Source: Toxorhynchites rutilus septentrionalis (taxonomy: Eukaryota > Arthropoda > Insecta > Diptera > Culicidae). Taken from it: a stretch of 64,000 nt of DNA. The stretch spans positions 297,855,614 to 297,919,613 of the forward strand of contig NC_073746.1 of assembly GCF_029784135.1 (NCBI RefSeq), in the 5' to 3' direction. This document shows, piece by piece, positions 37,282 to 52,200 of the stretch (positions are counted from its first letter, which is position 1; every line of letters starts with the position of its first letter). The notes under the pieces were generated by a model. That model worked only from the letters and a program-made list of their open reading frames with translations, was not told where the DNA came from and did not search any database. The translations under genes were made by a program, and so were the position numbers.

Positions 37282-40200
37282 CGTCCTTTATCTTGAACCA
37301 TGTAAATTATAAAACATAAATACAATCAATGATTGCGAAAATGAAATTCAATCTTTTCGCAGGTGTAATATTTTTTCAAAGAAAACTAGCTCATTGGATT
37401 CAAGTTGTTATGTCGATCATCTGAATCGGTCCAATAGTTCAAAAGTTACTAGTTAAGACATTTCCGGAAAAAAGGGAAAAAATGATTTTTCAGACCACCC
37501 TGAAACGGAAAAGGGCACCCTAATAAAATATAGAAAAATATGGATCTAATATTTTGCGATAAGGAACAAAACTACCAACTTTAACGAAAATCTGAGAACC
37601 ACTACATACATCGTTTAAGCATGGATTGGCTGTACAGTAGATCCTCGATTATCCGCGGAATAGTCTGGCATGATCACCGCGTATAACAAAAATCGAATTG
37701 AAATTTGAAATTTGTTTTTTATTTCTGAAAATATTTAGCACAGATGTTTACCCTACTTTTCATCTCAATTATTATAATTCCTCTGATCATTGTCCACTGA
37801 TCATTCAATATGTTTTATCTATCTCAATTGAAAGTGCTTTTAATGCTACCCTCAATCTCTGTTCATTCAGTAATGGGTTTCAATACAACCTGTAGTGTTT
37901 CTACTAGGCTAGCTTTCCATTTTTCAATGTAGTCAAACACACAATCGAAGAAATTTTTCATAGGCTTTAAAAAATTTCCATTCTGTATTTAATTTGAATC
38001 AACTAGACCAGGGGTTTTCAAATGGTGATCCGCGAAGTTATAGCAAATGCTCCCTCTTGAAAACCCACCTTGAAGAAAACATTCTTCAACTCAATTTCAC
38101 TGGGCATATAGTGATTTATTTTGTTTACTTCGGGTCAGATGTCGTGCAACGGCGACGCCCAACCAAAATAGAGTTGTTTCCAGTTGTGTAATGTGGATTT
38201 CTTTTATTGATTAAAAAATGCAGGTACTCCGTCAAGTGTTTTCACTATAAAAAGTGCTAGACTATTAAGAACACCAATGAAATCATCAGAAATAATAGAA
38301 AATTCAGTGGCAAATGCATCGTCTTTTTCAACAAGGCAATAAATGTTTAGAAGGCCACCAACTGATCACTGGTAGATTAACGCCACCAACTGATCACTGG
38401 TAGATTAGGTAGTAGTTTAACGCATGGGGTTTCAAATTAATAGCGCAGGACATTTCTCCTATGGAAACAAAATAGGAGCGCAAGCAGTCAAAACTACTTC
38501 CCTCGATAAAATATCCACGATTTCATAATTTTTTTAATCGTGTTTTACCAAGCAATTTAGCATGCTGCTTACTGTTCAACTCTTTAGTTGTGTATAAAAA
38601 TGTCACAGCGAAGTTTTCAATATCGAATGTCAAACATTCGATTTTATGTCGATGACAGCTGTGTAAAATTTCTGCGAATACAATGAGTAAAATTCAAACC
38701 AAATTCGAGAAAAAATACACGATGCTACAAAATTTTCTCCTGGCTTGTTTAATGATCTCGGGCAAACCTCGGTGATTAGCGTGCAATTGATCAAACGTAC
38801 TAATGAGAACAAACTGAAATTTTTGAAGGTGTTATTTAATTAAATTTAAAACTTTTTTTATGACACGATCAATAATCATCTGTAGGTTCTCTTCGTCAAT
38901 GTTTTTCATCGAACAACTTTTTAGACTGCATTATAATTAATCTTTTTCTGAACAGCATTTTCGTTTACATTCTTTCATCGGAAACGGCTGAACCGAATTG
39001 AATGCTACAAGTTTCGTTTGGCGGGAACATGATTAGGGCCATAGATTCCAGAACCTAAAACAACACAAAACCCGTCATTTAGAATATCAATCTTCATGAT
39101 TTTTCAAAAATAGCTTATTCGTGATTAATTCAAACCTATATAACCTTATTGACGGATATGTTCCGGATCTGGTTTCCGAGAGAAGTGACTACTCTATGAC
39201 CAGAACCAAATTCCATCATTCGACATATGGTCGACAACTTTATGGTTTTTCAAAACTAGCTCATTGGTGACCATTTCAAATGTTTTGGTCACATTGGGGT
39301 TATTCGTATGGTCTCCGGATGACCTCCAGCTCAATTTTAGATCTAGATATAAGAAAAGCACGGCTACAACTTCAGATGGGTGCAACCGGATTAGGTATCC
39401 CCAAACCCTCAAAATTATATTTTATATGATCATAGGTAAAGAAATCGAATCAGATTTTTCAAAAATTGTATGATGTATCGCTCTCCATTCGGTTGAAGAG
39501 GGCTCAAACTCAAGGACATCAAGATTTGTGCTGAATCCCATGAAAAACCATAGGTAGAGCTCCTGGCAGAAGAAAAAATGAATTTTTGCAGCACTGTGTT
39601 ATTGAAAATAATGACAAAAAGTTTTTTTGTATACTCAAAATACGGTACAAGTTGATAAAAAACAGGACAATCAAAGGGTCGAAAAAACGGTACTACCCCG
39701 TTTAATACGGTACGTTTGGTCAGCCTACGTGTATCCAGTGGCCAGCTAATTTGAAAGGCATGACCAAAACAAAATAGCATAAGCCTACAACTCACTGACA
39801 AATTCCAAGGAAGCCTATAGATTAACTGTATCACAACATTAACTCGCTATCGCAAATAATCCACATCGCGGATCATCCACTCGCGGGCTTACGATGCAAT
39901 GCTTCGCTTGTATTCAAATTGTATTCCGCTATTACTCTGTTGTTCCTTTCTGTCGGTACAATTTGAGAAGCACAAATCGGACAAATCAAAAAGTGAAATT
40001 TAGCGCGTTTTGATAATGCATGACATTTCACAACTATTCAATTGTTTAACTAAGAAAAATAAAATTTTATTTTATTTATTGTGGTAGATGCGTAGAAATA
40101 TAACCTATTCATTTATGCAAACATCTAAAGTTGAAAATCTAATTATCTACTAGATAATCAGTCCCTCCCACTCCAAAAGAATCGCATCGGGTGAGCTCCA

Positions 40201-43200
40201 TGTGTATGAGGTGGACTACCGTCGGATATGTGGACCTGCTAACAGATATCCGGCCAGCTTCGAGGATCGTGTATCCGAGTAACATGAGATTGAATAAAGG
40301 GTGTGTCACATCAAATTGCATCACGGAAAAAACGCTGTAGAAATTCGCCCAGTAAACCGATCCTTTTGAAAATTTTAGACAGTAAAATAAAAACTATTAA
40401 ACAACTTTTGGCATTTTCTTTTTATTCATACTTCGAGCCCAAGCCCGTATGCTCGCACCTTCCTCTTTACCCTGTCCATAAGGTTCTGTATAACGTCAGG
40501 TTGTAGTTTTTTTTGAACAGAAATCCATTTTCTCTTGAAGTCCGCCTCCGGTTTGACAACTTTTGGGTTCTTCCGGAGGGCCTGCTTCATAATCGCCCAA
40601 TATTTCTTTATTGGGCGAAGCTCCGGCGCGTTGGGCGGGTTCATTTCCTTTGGCACGGAGGTGACCCCGTTGGCTTCGTACCACTCCAACACGTCCTTTG
40701 AATAGTGGCACGTAGCGAGATCCGGCCAGAAGATGGTCGGGCCCTCGTGCTGCTTCAATAGTGGTAGTAAGCGCTTCTGTAGGCACTCCTTAAGGTAAAC
40801 CTGCCCGTTTACCGTGCCGGTCATCACGAAGGGGGCCCTCCGCTTTCCGCAAGAGCAGATCGCTTGCCACACCATGTACTTTTTGGCAAACTTGGATAGT
40901 TTCTGCTTGCGAATCTCCTCCGGAACGCTGAATTTGTCCTCTGCGGAGAAGAACAACAGGCCCGGCAGCTGACGAAAGTCCGCTTTGACGTAGGTTTCGT
41001 CGTCCATTACCAGGCAATGCGGCTTCGTCAGCATTTCGGTGTACAGCTTCCGGGCTCGCGTCTTCCCCACCATGTTTTGCCTTTCGTCGCGGTTAGGAGC
41101 CTTCTGAACCTTGTATGTACGCAGGCCCTCCCGCTGCTTGGTCCGCTGGACGAATGAACTTGACAAATTCAGCTTATTGGCGACATCCCGGACCGAACTT
41201 CTCGGATCACGTCTAAACTGCTTAACTACGCGCTTGTGATCTTTTTCACTGACGGAGCATTCATTTTTGCCGTTCTTCACCTTCCGGTCGATGGTTAGGT
41301 TCTCGAAGTATCGTTTTAGTACTCTGCTGACCGTGGATTGGACGATTCCCAGCATCTTACCGATGTCCTGATGTGACAACTCCGGAATTCTCGAAATGAG
41401 TGCGCAGGATTAATTCACGACGCTCTTTTTCGTTCGACGACATTTTTCCCAATTTACGAAAAATTGACAGTCAGTTGACTTATCTGATTATAAGCGAAAG
41501 CGATTATAATTCCTAAAAATTAAATTTCTACAGCGTTTTTTCCGTGATGCAATTTGATGTGACACACCCTTTATAATAGAACGATTCGGCTTGCTTTATG
41601 ACATTGTTTTACAGCAAACGATTTTTTAATCAGATTATCACTCAATATGATTTTTTGGAAATTAATTCAATTTTGTTATGTCGCAGATGGAATGTTAATT
41701 GAACACTTTCTTTTGTTCCTAGAATTTATATAATTCAGTTCATACTAGATCCCGTGGTCGAGTAATTAGCGACAAACCGATTGGAGTTTGATAAAGAGTA
41801 CGCGCGATGAATAACAGAATATATTGTTACATTCTAAGGTTTAAAAAAGATAACTCCGTCGCCGCGATTAGATTTCGATGAAAACGTTTGATAAATAATA
41901 CAATATGTAGCTGATCCAAATAATTTTACTGTTTTTCCTTCTCAGGTAACTTCTCCACCGCGTGACTCATAAGGTTTCCGAATTTTCGTTCCGTCCATTA
42001 CTCGATAGTTCGCGTTTACATAATCATATCACTTACCTCAGTGAATCCCGATTATTACCTCTCCCCACTAACAACTAATCCTTCCTTGATAATCGCTAGG
42101 GAACCACGCTATAACAGTTCGCAAAGCAATGCTTTATCAATACACGAAATTCGGATTTTTCCATTTTTTCACAATTACAAAAGTTGCTTCACTCTCAATG
42201 CTGTAACTCACGAACCAATCGACCGATTGCTGTCAAATTTTGTCACGTATCCATTGGAAGATGGTGCTTTATGATAGATTTTTGCAAGAGGCGCCATCTA
42301 GATGTCAACTTTATGAACTGTTGGAGGCGACCCTTCTGGCCTTCGGGCGGCGATTATCATACTAACATTCCTTTCCTTCCCTCGGTGACTGTAAGGACGT
42401 GTCCGGCTTCGTTATTGACTGTTTAAAGCTCGAATCACCGAAACTTGCACAATGAGGATTTACTATTCCCAAGCGTCATTCAGTGTGTTCTTTGTGCAAT
42501 TTTTCTGATTCAGGTCAATCATGCAGAGCAACTACGGAATGTACAGTCTACCCAAGCTCAAGCTCAACAACTACTCCATCAAGTAGTGCGTTGGCCTTTG
42601 GATATTCGTGGTAATACTACGTTCTAGAGCATCTTTAATTAGAGCATCTTTAAACGGCCGGAAAACAAGTCAGACCATTTAGGTGTTCTCGAAACAAAAA
42701 GAACAGGCTAAAATATCTTGAGACGAATCTTCTGAGAGTTACAGTTTACTGCCGTTTGGCTCAACACCTGTTAAACGTAACAAAAGCGACGATATTGAAT
42801 AAAACGACACCTTTCGGGACGACGAAGTGGCAAACGAAAATAATTACCAATGTCGCGATCAAGCAAAACAATCAAATTGCTAACGAAATCGACCGTTATG
42901 TTAAAATATTCCGATTCGATCGCCATCACGATCCTTATGTTACTCTAAGCAGTACAAACTCGTAACTTTCAGGGTTTTCTAGAGTTTATATCTCAGCTCC
43001 TTGCTGTAGTATTTACAGCGAAAGACTATTCCCTGAAGCCTGGCCTGATGTGCGAAGAAAAGCGCAATCGGTTGTCACAATCAACTGCTGGAAATGTAAT
43101 ATTCATTCTTCATAATTAGCACTGGTTGATTTTGAATACTTCCTAATACGTAGCGTCTTTTCTGAATTAAAGTCAGTTTAAGGCCAACTGAAGGTTCAAG

Positions 43201-46200
43201 AAAAACTCAATAACTCTGTCATAGTTGAGATTCGTCTATACGCGTAGAAGGATTTTTTTTCATCTAATATGATACTCTAGCACCTCTTGTAATATTCTTG
43301 TCGGCAACCTAACACCATCTATACTACTCTACGTTACTCTACAGCCTACATGAGACAAAATAACATTTCTCTTGATTCAAAAGTCAGTAGGTTCCTTATC
43401 TGTTCGAGTCTTATCAAATCAATAAACGAAAAAAAAAACTCCAAATGTCTCACGTAAAGCTAACACTAACACATTTTTCTCCTATCAGTGAATACTCGCG
43501 ACCAGCCTCCTCACAGCAATCTCAGCTCCCCGCGGGGCTCTATCAGCAAGAACAGACATCTCTCTTCGCCATTACGTAAGAAATCCCTTACAACCCGGCT
43601 CGAATCACGCGCCCGCATGAGCCCGGACTTGTTCAATCTGGGTGGCCTCCCACCGATTCGGCACCTTAGCTCGGATCATCGTCAGCTTATTTCCGAGGAA
43701 TTCGATGACATCCTCACCGTTACAACCACGTCCGCGTCAACCTACACGGACAAGGACAGCAGCGATATTGTCATCTTGGACTATCCCTCCACAAGTAGCA
43801 CCCCAACGCCACAACCCGAGTTGGAATCCGTATCGGAGAGGACCCCCTTCGTACCACCCAGCAAACGCCACAACCCGATGACGGCTTCGACAAGTTCGAC
43901 GTCGACATCGAAGAGTTCGCTTATTAATCGTTTCCTGCGCAATGTCACCCAGAAAAAGATACTCGAGGCCACCATCAAGCAGAATAGCTTCTTCCAGTCC
44001 AAAGTCAATACGGAGCGTAAATTGTTTGGAAACCTCATCCCGAAGGGTGTCGCTTCAGTGAACCGAGAGCTAATAGAGGATTTGAATGCGGAGATCGCAA
44101 TGGAAATTGAGCTCAGTTCATCCGCCTGTCAGCTGGATCGAATTCAATTGAACGAGTGCCACCTTGGCCAGGGGTACGGACTGTCCCTCGGGGACATTAA
44201 ATTTGATGGTGGTGGTGTAGGGGTGGGAGAAATTCCGGTGGAAATTTTCAACGGTAATCGATTGCACATTTTCCGAAATGAGAATGAAGCACTGATGAAG
44301 GTTTTCAAATTGTACAATGGATACAGTAGAGAGGGTTATATGACGCCGGTGTTGGTTTTCCTAACCGACAAAACGCTGTATGTGACAGATCAGGTAAGAA
44401 ACCGTCTGTCCAATAAGTTTGTGCTTCCTTATTCGGAACTAGATGTGATATTGGTGGGTCCGTATGGTAATACAGTTCTGCTGAGTAATTCAGCACGTGA
44501 TATGCAGCAAGTTTTGCTAGCGGGTGGTCCGTATCCTGCGGATGGGTTAGTGGCAAGCTTGGAACTTTGCGCCAGACGGGGAGGATCGGTGCTTCCAGCA
44601 GTGGGGCAACTTACCCTAGATCATCTGGCTCCGTTGCAGGCATTTGTGCGGGATAATTCGAACGTCAGTCGAGATGATGCCTGGCGGTATTACGCAGTGG
44701 TAAATGTACCCGCTGGAACGTTGGGTGGTGAGGAGGAACCACTTGGTCCACACATAAAGGGTCCGTTGATGCACAGGAGAATGTCACACGCCGGGTTCGT
44801 GGACAACTGGTCGGCGGGATACTTTTTGCTTAAGTGAGTTAATTCAGTATAAAAAACCAACGTTTGAGGCTAACCTTCCAATGTTTGCAGAGCTGGAGTT
44901 CTCTATCTCTTCTCGGACGCAAGTCAAAAGCTGCCGTCATGGGCAGTCGCTTTGGCTGAGTGTCAGGGTGCAAGAAGATCCCTCAATTCTGGGAGACCAT
45001 ACTGCTTCGAGCTGCTGCTGAGAACCGGTGCATTGCAATTGGCGGCTCCCGACGAATACGTAGCTTCCGACTGGCTCCAGGCATTGGTGCAAGCTGCTAG
45101 TGGGGTAACAATCGAACGAGAGACTCTCTGTTAAGGTTTTTCAATCGATTCTATTCTTACAAAACAGCTCTTCGAGCTCCAGGAACGCAGGCAAACTCTT
45201 GGGTGCACCCTGATCATGACATCGAATCATCTACTAACACTGCGCGAGGATTTCAGTGCTCCTCTAAGGAGGAACACTGTTTCATCCAGTGGGAATTCCA
45301 GTGTTATAATGTCACCGGCGAAGGAAAATCTAAATCCAAATGCTCAACAACCGACACTGTCGGGTCAACAGAGGAAGCTCAGCAATTCAAATATGCTGGA
45401 TACTTCTAGTGAGGTAAGCTATTGAGAAAAAACGTGCGCACATGTGAATTATATCATTTTTTCACACAAAACAGATAAGCTCAATTCGCTCAACGGGAAG
45501 CACTCCGACGCGGTTCCACAGTATGGCATACAGTGATCGCCGATCCAACTCAACCACCAGCACACCTACCAAGGGCAGCGAAAGGCATCCTGGTAGTCAT
45601 AGTTTTATGGCAAATGGTCCAATCTACCGCCGACCGTCGTCAGTGGATGGGATTACAAACGAGGAAAGAAGTCACACCAACATGAGCAGCTTCTATGGGA
45701 AGAACTCCGGCGTGGAGGTGCTCACCTGCGCTAGTATCAGTGAAATGATCGCGGTTAAAATTCCGGCAATCTCCTCCAATTGGTGGTGCATTTTGGTGAG
45801 AAAAGAATAAGTTGTTGAGGATTGATAGAACATTATTGTTCTTTTTTTATTTTCCGTAGGAATTTGAATGTCAAGAAGTACGAGAGAATTCCGGTGATCT
45901 AGTGGTGTTTTTCTCAACTAGCTCTGAGCAGGAGAGGTTCCTTTCCATGCTGGAATCTGTTTGGCATTCTAAGAAGGTAAATACTGCGTCTTCTATCAAT
46001 ATGGAAAATATTATGTGGTTGAAAAAGCTCTGGGCACCTTCGTGGCTCAGCTTCATATGTCTAACTGATCTATGACGTAATATCAGTACGCGCCATTTTT
46101 TTAATCACGCGCTTACTGTGGATTGTATATTGTGTCCAAGTCAGTGGAAAAAGAAGCCTCAACAAAGCCAGACAAAGGTGCTGGCCGATTCATCGCCATT

Positions 46201-49200
46201 ACTATTGAAGAAGAACATGACAGAAGGCGCGAGGATCTCCTGATCATGAGATCTAATCATTCTCTTCAATTAAACCCCTGATCTCGCTTTCCCTACTCCC
46301 ACTCAACCATCCATCTCGTCTCCTCCCTCTGTTGTCACCGCTTCCACTCAATCTTCGTCCTCGTCTTCGTCTCCCGTTGTTCGTCCCCGTATCAAGGTAT
46401 ATAAAATGGACCTGAAACTGGCTCGTGACTGATCGGAAGCAAGGAAACGAGATTGTTGTCAACCAAAGATTTACCCTAGAATATCGTGTTTACGTTCCGT
46501 CTCGCGTAGTTGAAATTGACGGTGTGATATCCGAAACCGGTCTAACGTGCAAATACTTTACGAACAAATGATGATGATGTTGGATTAAAGAGGCTTTAAA
46601 CTTTTCAGTTCATTCGCCTCTTGACGAACAAAGGTGTTGGCAATTTTATAAAACTTCCCTCGATGACAGTCGAGATCTTGGGCTGCCGCCAGCTCGGAAC
46701 AGTTTCCCATCAAGGGGGAAAACAATATTTACGCCATCAGATTCGTTTCGAGTCTCGTTTTCTGGTTCCACCCACCCTGGCTACGTCATGGTAGAAAACA
46801 TGAGGCTACCTGTGAGACATTTTGTTCCTCAGCATATGACATGCCTTAAGTGCAAATCAGTAGGCCACACGGCGGCTTATTGCGCTAACAAGAAGCTCTG
46901 TGCCCCTTGCGGAGAGTAACATGGGACAAACCTTGCATAGATAACGAACCTGAGTGTCCGTATTGCAGGGAACCCCATACGAGCTCTCTGCATGTGAAAT
47001 GTTTGAAAGTAGCAGGGATAAATTTAAGCGCTTTTTGAAGGAACGTTCCAAGCCATCTTTCGCGGAAATCCTGAAGAGCACTTTCCCACTAGCCCAGCAA
47101 CAACAACAACCGATCATCACGAACAATACCTTCGCCACGCTGCCATTTGACGAAATGAAAACGGACGCAGCTAACAAGGGCACACCATTTATCTTCCAAA
47201 GGAATCCCCGACGCAAAAATGTATCCACTTCCAAAATTCAAGAACAAGCCCCACCGGTGAAACCCTCTGTTAGCTTGCCTACCAAACCGAGTGCAGCGGA
47301 ATAGCAAAATCAGGACCCTGCTGGCTTCCGTGGGAGTAGTTCACTTTTGAAAAATTCGAGGGAACATCAAAAACCCCAATTGTCACTATTTGATCGATCT
47401 CAATCGGAATTTTTAAGGTTGTCTGACATCGTGGATAAAATCATCATGTTCTTTAATGTTTCCAACTCCATCAGAACCATTATCACCGCGATGCTTACTA
47501 TAGTAAAAACATGTTTGCAGCAATTGATGCAAACATGACCCCTCCTTGCAATGATTATCCCTCTCGATGCCTAGTTTCAACAAAGAGGTCGTAGATATCA
47601 CTGTTTTACAGTGGAATTGTCGTATTCTCATTCCTAAATTGGATATGTTCAAATTTTTAATTCATAACATTAATTGTGATGTTTTTGCTCTGTCCGAAAC
47701 TTGGCTTTCTTGCAGTTGTAGGAGTATAAAAAGTAAGAAATTTCCTTTCTCGTTTGATCACCGGCAGCGCGGTTCGCACTCAAACGAAACCCATCCCAGG
47801 TTCCAGCATTCGTCGTTGGCCTCTCCATCCATGGTGGGATAGCCAATGTTCCAAGCTTTATCGGGATAAACTGAATGCATTCAAACTTTTTCGGAAACGT
47901 GGAACCATGGACAATTTTCAAACGTATTTAGTTCTATTAGCATCAATTTAAAAACTTGATCACAGGGAAAAAAATGCATGTGGGAGGTTTGTCACGAGAA
48001 ACGTCAATACAAATTGTTCCCAGTGATAATTATTCAGTTAAAAACAAGAAAAAGGCGTTTTCCATCACTGAGTGGTGTTGGCGGTTACGTCAACCATGCA
48101 TATTAGGGCAGTGATGTAGTATGCCAGTGTCTGTTTTCAATCAGCTGCCAAAACACGGCTCATTAAACTCAAGCGCAGTCAATATATATATATATATGGA
48201 CGAGTCCACAAGAATTTTAGTGTTTATCGAATTTTTCTCCCTTTTCGTCCCACGGTCTTCAGTATCCTTGTTCAGTGTATATTGCTAAATTGGCAGCGAC
48301 TCGCTTGACGTTGGACAACGCCACCTCACGATTTGTTGAACATTATTACATTGTGACGGATAGTCTTAACTCTATCGAAGCTATCCGTTCAGTGAGGCCG
48401 GAAAATCATTCACCGTACTTCCTCGAGAAGATACGATTGTTTTTTGAATGCTTCATCCGGTCGCTGTTATGTCATCACCTTTGTCTGGGTCCCTTCACAT
48501 TGCTCAATCCCGGATAATGAGAGGGCTGACTTCAATGAATTTTATCTTTAGTCTAACTGGTAACGCAAATGGAACGAAGATGAATTGGGTCGATGGCTCC
48601 ATTCGATTATCCCTAGGGTTAGCCTCAAATCATGGTTCAAAAGTCTGGACTTGAGTCGGGATTTCTCCTGACTGACCAATCCCTGTTGGTTACATGCGCT
48701 ACCCTTTCGTATTCATCTTGCCGGCAACAATCTCTGCGGTTGTGACCAAGGCTACCACGATATCGAACACGTTGTTTGGTCGTGCGAGGTCTATCTTGTC
48801 GTCAAATCGAATTTGGAAAACTCCTTTAGGGCCCGAGAAAGGCAGCCCAATGTGCCGGTGGGAGATGTATTGGTTCGGTTGAATCTTGGTGACATATCCC
48901 AATTTTATGTGATTGTCCCTTCGCGAGCAATCGGTTCTCTTCTTACTAATAGTGAAATAAGTTGAAATGTGAATACATAATAGATAAAAGGTTTAGGAAT
49001 TGAGTGTGATCATCAACATTGTTACAATCGCCTTATATCCCATACTTTTCTTTTTTTTTATTCAAATCGTTTATTTTTACAGGCTCAGTTACATAGGTTT
49101 AAAGGAGCCGAACTCCTTACTGTATTGTTACTAGTATATATACATTTTTCCTTAATTCTAATGTTAATAATATAGGAAACCGATTACTCGCGGTCGACTC

Positions 49201-52200
49201 GAGTTTAGAAGGGTGACATATTTTCTTCAGGAAAAGGAGAGGATATGAGGATATGTTGACAATGATCACACTCATCACAATCAATTCTTAAACCTATCTT
49301 ATTAGCGATCTAACGTACAAATCTACACCTAGGCGGCGCTGCGGTGAAAGTGATGATGGTTTTAAATTTTGCCATGTGACCTTATGGAAGGTTTGTAGTT
49401 CTTTCCATAAATTACAATGTTATAACCATAAAAGATTATTTGATTGCGATGAAGTTGTAAGAAATTGAATTCTGCGCAATTTTATATATAACATGTTATT
49501 TATTTACCTCTTTCAGTAGTGAAAACTATAAAAATGTTGACAATGGTTGAATTGAAGAAGGAAATTCGAGAGCACAAACAAACACAAGTAGAAAAATACA
49601 CGATTCCTGCATGTGAGAACTACCTTAGAAAGCCCGGAAGTAAAATATACGTGATTTGTTTTTGAGTTTTATTAGCATCATTTTCTTAGTTCAAAAACAA
49701 AATCCAGATGTCTCACCGATTGTTTACGTTTTGCGTTAGATCGCCAAAATCTAATATTAGTCCTGCGGTATTTCCGCGAGGTGTCGTTGTAAGCGCGTAG
49801 TTCTAGTTGTATTCATTGTATCGAGTCATACTATAGCTTGTTGTATTTTTGCGCGCTATAATATAGTCCTTGGCAGTGTTTTGTTTGCTCCTCCACGCTC
49901 CGGAAGGCCTGTCGTCGAAAATTGCGACAAAATCGCTGAATTAGCCGAGAAAGAACGGCATAGTAGCAGCCGTAGCATCGGCCAAGAGCTGGGGATAAGT
50001 CATCAAACCGTTATTAACCATTTGAAGAAGCTTGGATTCACAAAGAACCTCGATGTATGGGTGCCACACACGTTGACGCAAAAAAACATCTCTGACCGTA
50101 TCGACGCATGTGAATCGCTGCTGAATCGCAACAAAATCGACACGTTTCTGAAGCGGATGGTGATTGGCGATGAAAAGTGGGTCACCTACGACAACGTGAA
50201 GCGCAAACGGTCGTGGTCGAAGCCCGCTGAAGCGGCTCAGACGGTGGCCAAGCCCTCATTAACGGAAGGTTCTGCTGTGTGTTTGGTGGGATTGTCAAGG
50301 AATAATCTATTATGAGCTGCTTCCCTATGGCCAAACGCTCAATTCGGACCTGTACTGCCAACAACTGGACCGCTTGAAGGTAGCACTCATGAAGAAGAGG
50401 CCATCTTTGATAAACAAAGGCCGCATTGTCTTCCATCAGGACAACGCCAGGCCACACACTTCTTTGGTGACGCATCAGAAGCTCCGGGAGCTCGGATGGG
50501 AGGTTCTTTTGCATCCGCCGTATAGTCCGGACCTTGCACCAAGTGACTACCACCTGTTTTTGTCCATGGCGAACGAGCTAGGTAGTCAGAAGTTAGCCAC
50601 AAAAGAGGCCTGTGAAAATTGGCTATCCGAGTTTTTTGCCAATAAGGAAGCGAGCTTCTATAACAGGGGTATTATGAAGTTGGCATCTCGTTGGGAACAA
50701 GTCATCGAACAAAACGGCGCATATTTGACTTAAAACAGATGATTGTAACTAATTTTATGAACAAATGAAAATTCAAAAAAAAGATACCGCAGGACTTTTT
50801 TGACAGCCTCCGATCTCTCACAAAGGAATAGGAAAAGGAAAAACTAAGAGTCAACACGTCTCTCACCGGCACCATAGGCTGCCTTCCTCGGGCCCGAAGG
50901 GTGTCTTCTAAATTCGATCTGACGACAAGATACAGCTCGCACGACCAAACAACGTGCTCGATGTCGTGGTAACCTTGGCCACAAACACAAAGATTGTTGT
51001 CGGCAAGATTAATACGATAGAGTAGCGCGTCTAACGAACAGTGATTGGACATGAGTCGGGAGAAGGTGCGAATAAAGTCCCGACTCAAGTCCAGACTTTT
51101 GAACCATGGTTTAAGGCTAACCTTAGGGATAATCAAGTGGAGCCACCGGCCCAATTCATCTTCGTTCCATTTGCGTTGCCAGTTAACTATGGTATTTTTG
51201 CGGACTAAAGAATAAAATTCATTGAAGGCGATTTGACGCTGATAAATATCGCCTTCAATTGCACCTACCTTTGCTAATGAGTCAGCCCTCTCATTACCCG
51301 GAATTGAGCAATGTGAAGGGACCCAGACAAAGGTAATGACATAACAGTGTCTGGATAAAGCACTCAAAATTTCTCGTATTCTCTCAAGGAAGTACGGCGA
51401 GTGCTTTTCCGGCCTCACTGAACGGATAGCTTCGAGAGAGCTAAGACTATCCGTTACAATGTAATAGTGTTCAACAGGTCGTGAGGCGACGTTGTCCAGC
51501 GCCCAGTGTATTGCTGCCATTTCAGCAATATACACTAAGTAAGGATTCTGAAGACTGTAGGAGGTGCTAAAAAATTCGTTGAACACTCCAAATCCTGTGG
51601 ACTCATTCATAGAGGACCCATCAGTAATTGTACGGAGAAAGTTTATTCTTTGTTGACATTTTTTACTCAGATACCTAATATGGGCCCCCCAAGTACATTT
51701 GGAGTCGAACCAGACACCAAGATACTTGAATGACATAGCATGAGTGTTGGGTTTACCCAAAAATTGAAGCTTTGGTTTTGCTGGTTTATGCTTCCTAAAA
51801 GAAAACACCATCTCTGTTTTCTCCGTGGAGAATTCGATCCCTAGCCCAATGGCCCAGGTTGAAAAATTGTTCAATGTATCTTGTAAGGGTTCTTGCAGGT
51901 CGGATTCGTTTGATCCTACAACAGACACCACTCCATCATCTGCAAGTTGTCTTAGGATGCAATTTTGTGTAAGGCAATTGTCAATGTCGCTTACGTAGAA
52001 GTTGTTCAAAATAGGGCTTAACATACTTTTCTTAATATTAAGGAAACATTATCATATATACTAGTAAAAATACAGTTGAGATTTTGGCTTTTTTAAACTT
52101 ATGTAAAAATTAACGAATTTGAAAAAAAACGGTGCAACTATTATCACGTATACGGTAATCGGCTTGAAGATATTAGAAGGTCAATGAGACACTAAACGTG

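Larger units (their letters stand above)
30453..43488 (+). other. 13 kb intron 3 of the PH-domain gene
   Basis: Bounded by GTAAGT and CTATCAG. It holds the Penelope pair, a split GACCCGGCAAAC-headed repeat, a foldback element, a TA microsatellite and the DD37E element. Bases 30453-31126, 36125-36330 and 41574-43488 show no recognisable gene or element. Confidence 0.75.

Noticed and set aside
38009..40294. hAT or pogo transposon
   Set aside because: Only single end-like motifs were found, with no partner end, target duplication or transposase.
44952..45134. Separate short gene after exon 4
   Set aside because: It is exon 5 read through its donor site into the intron; splicing at 45104 keeps the main frame.
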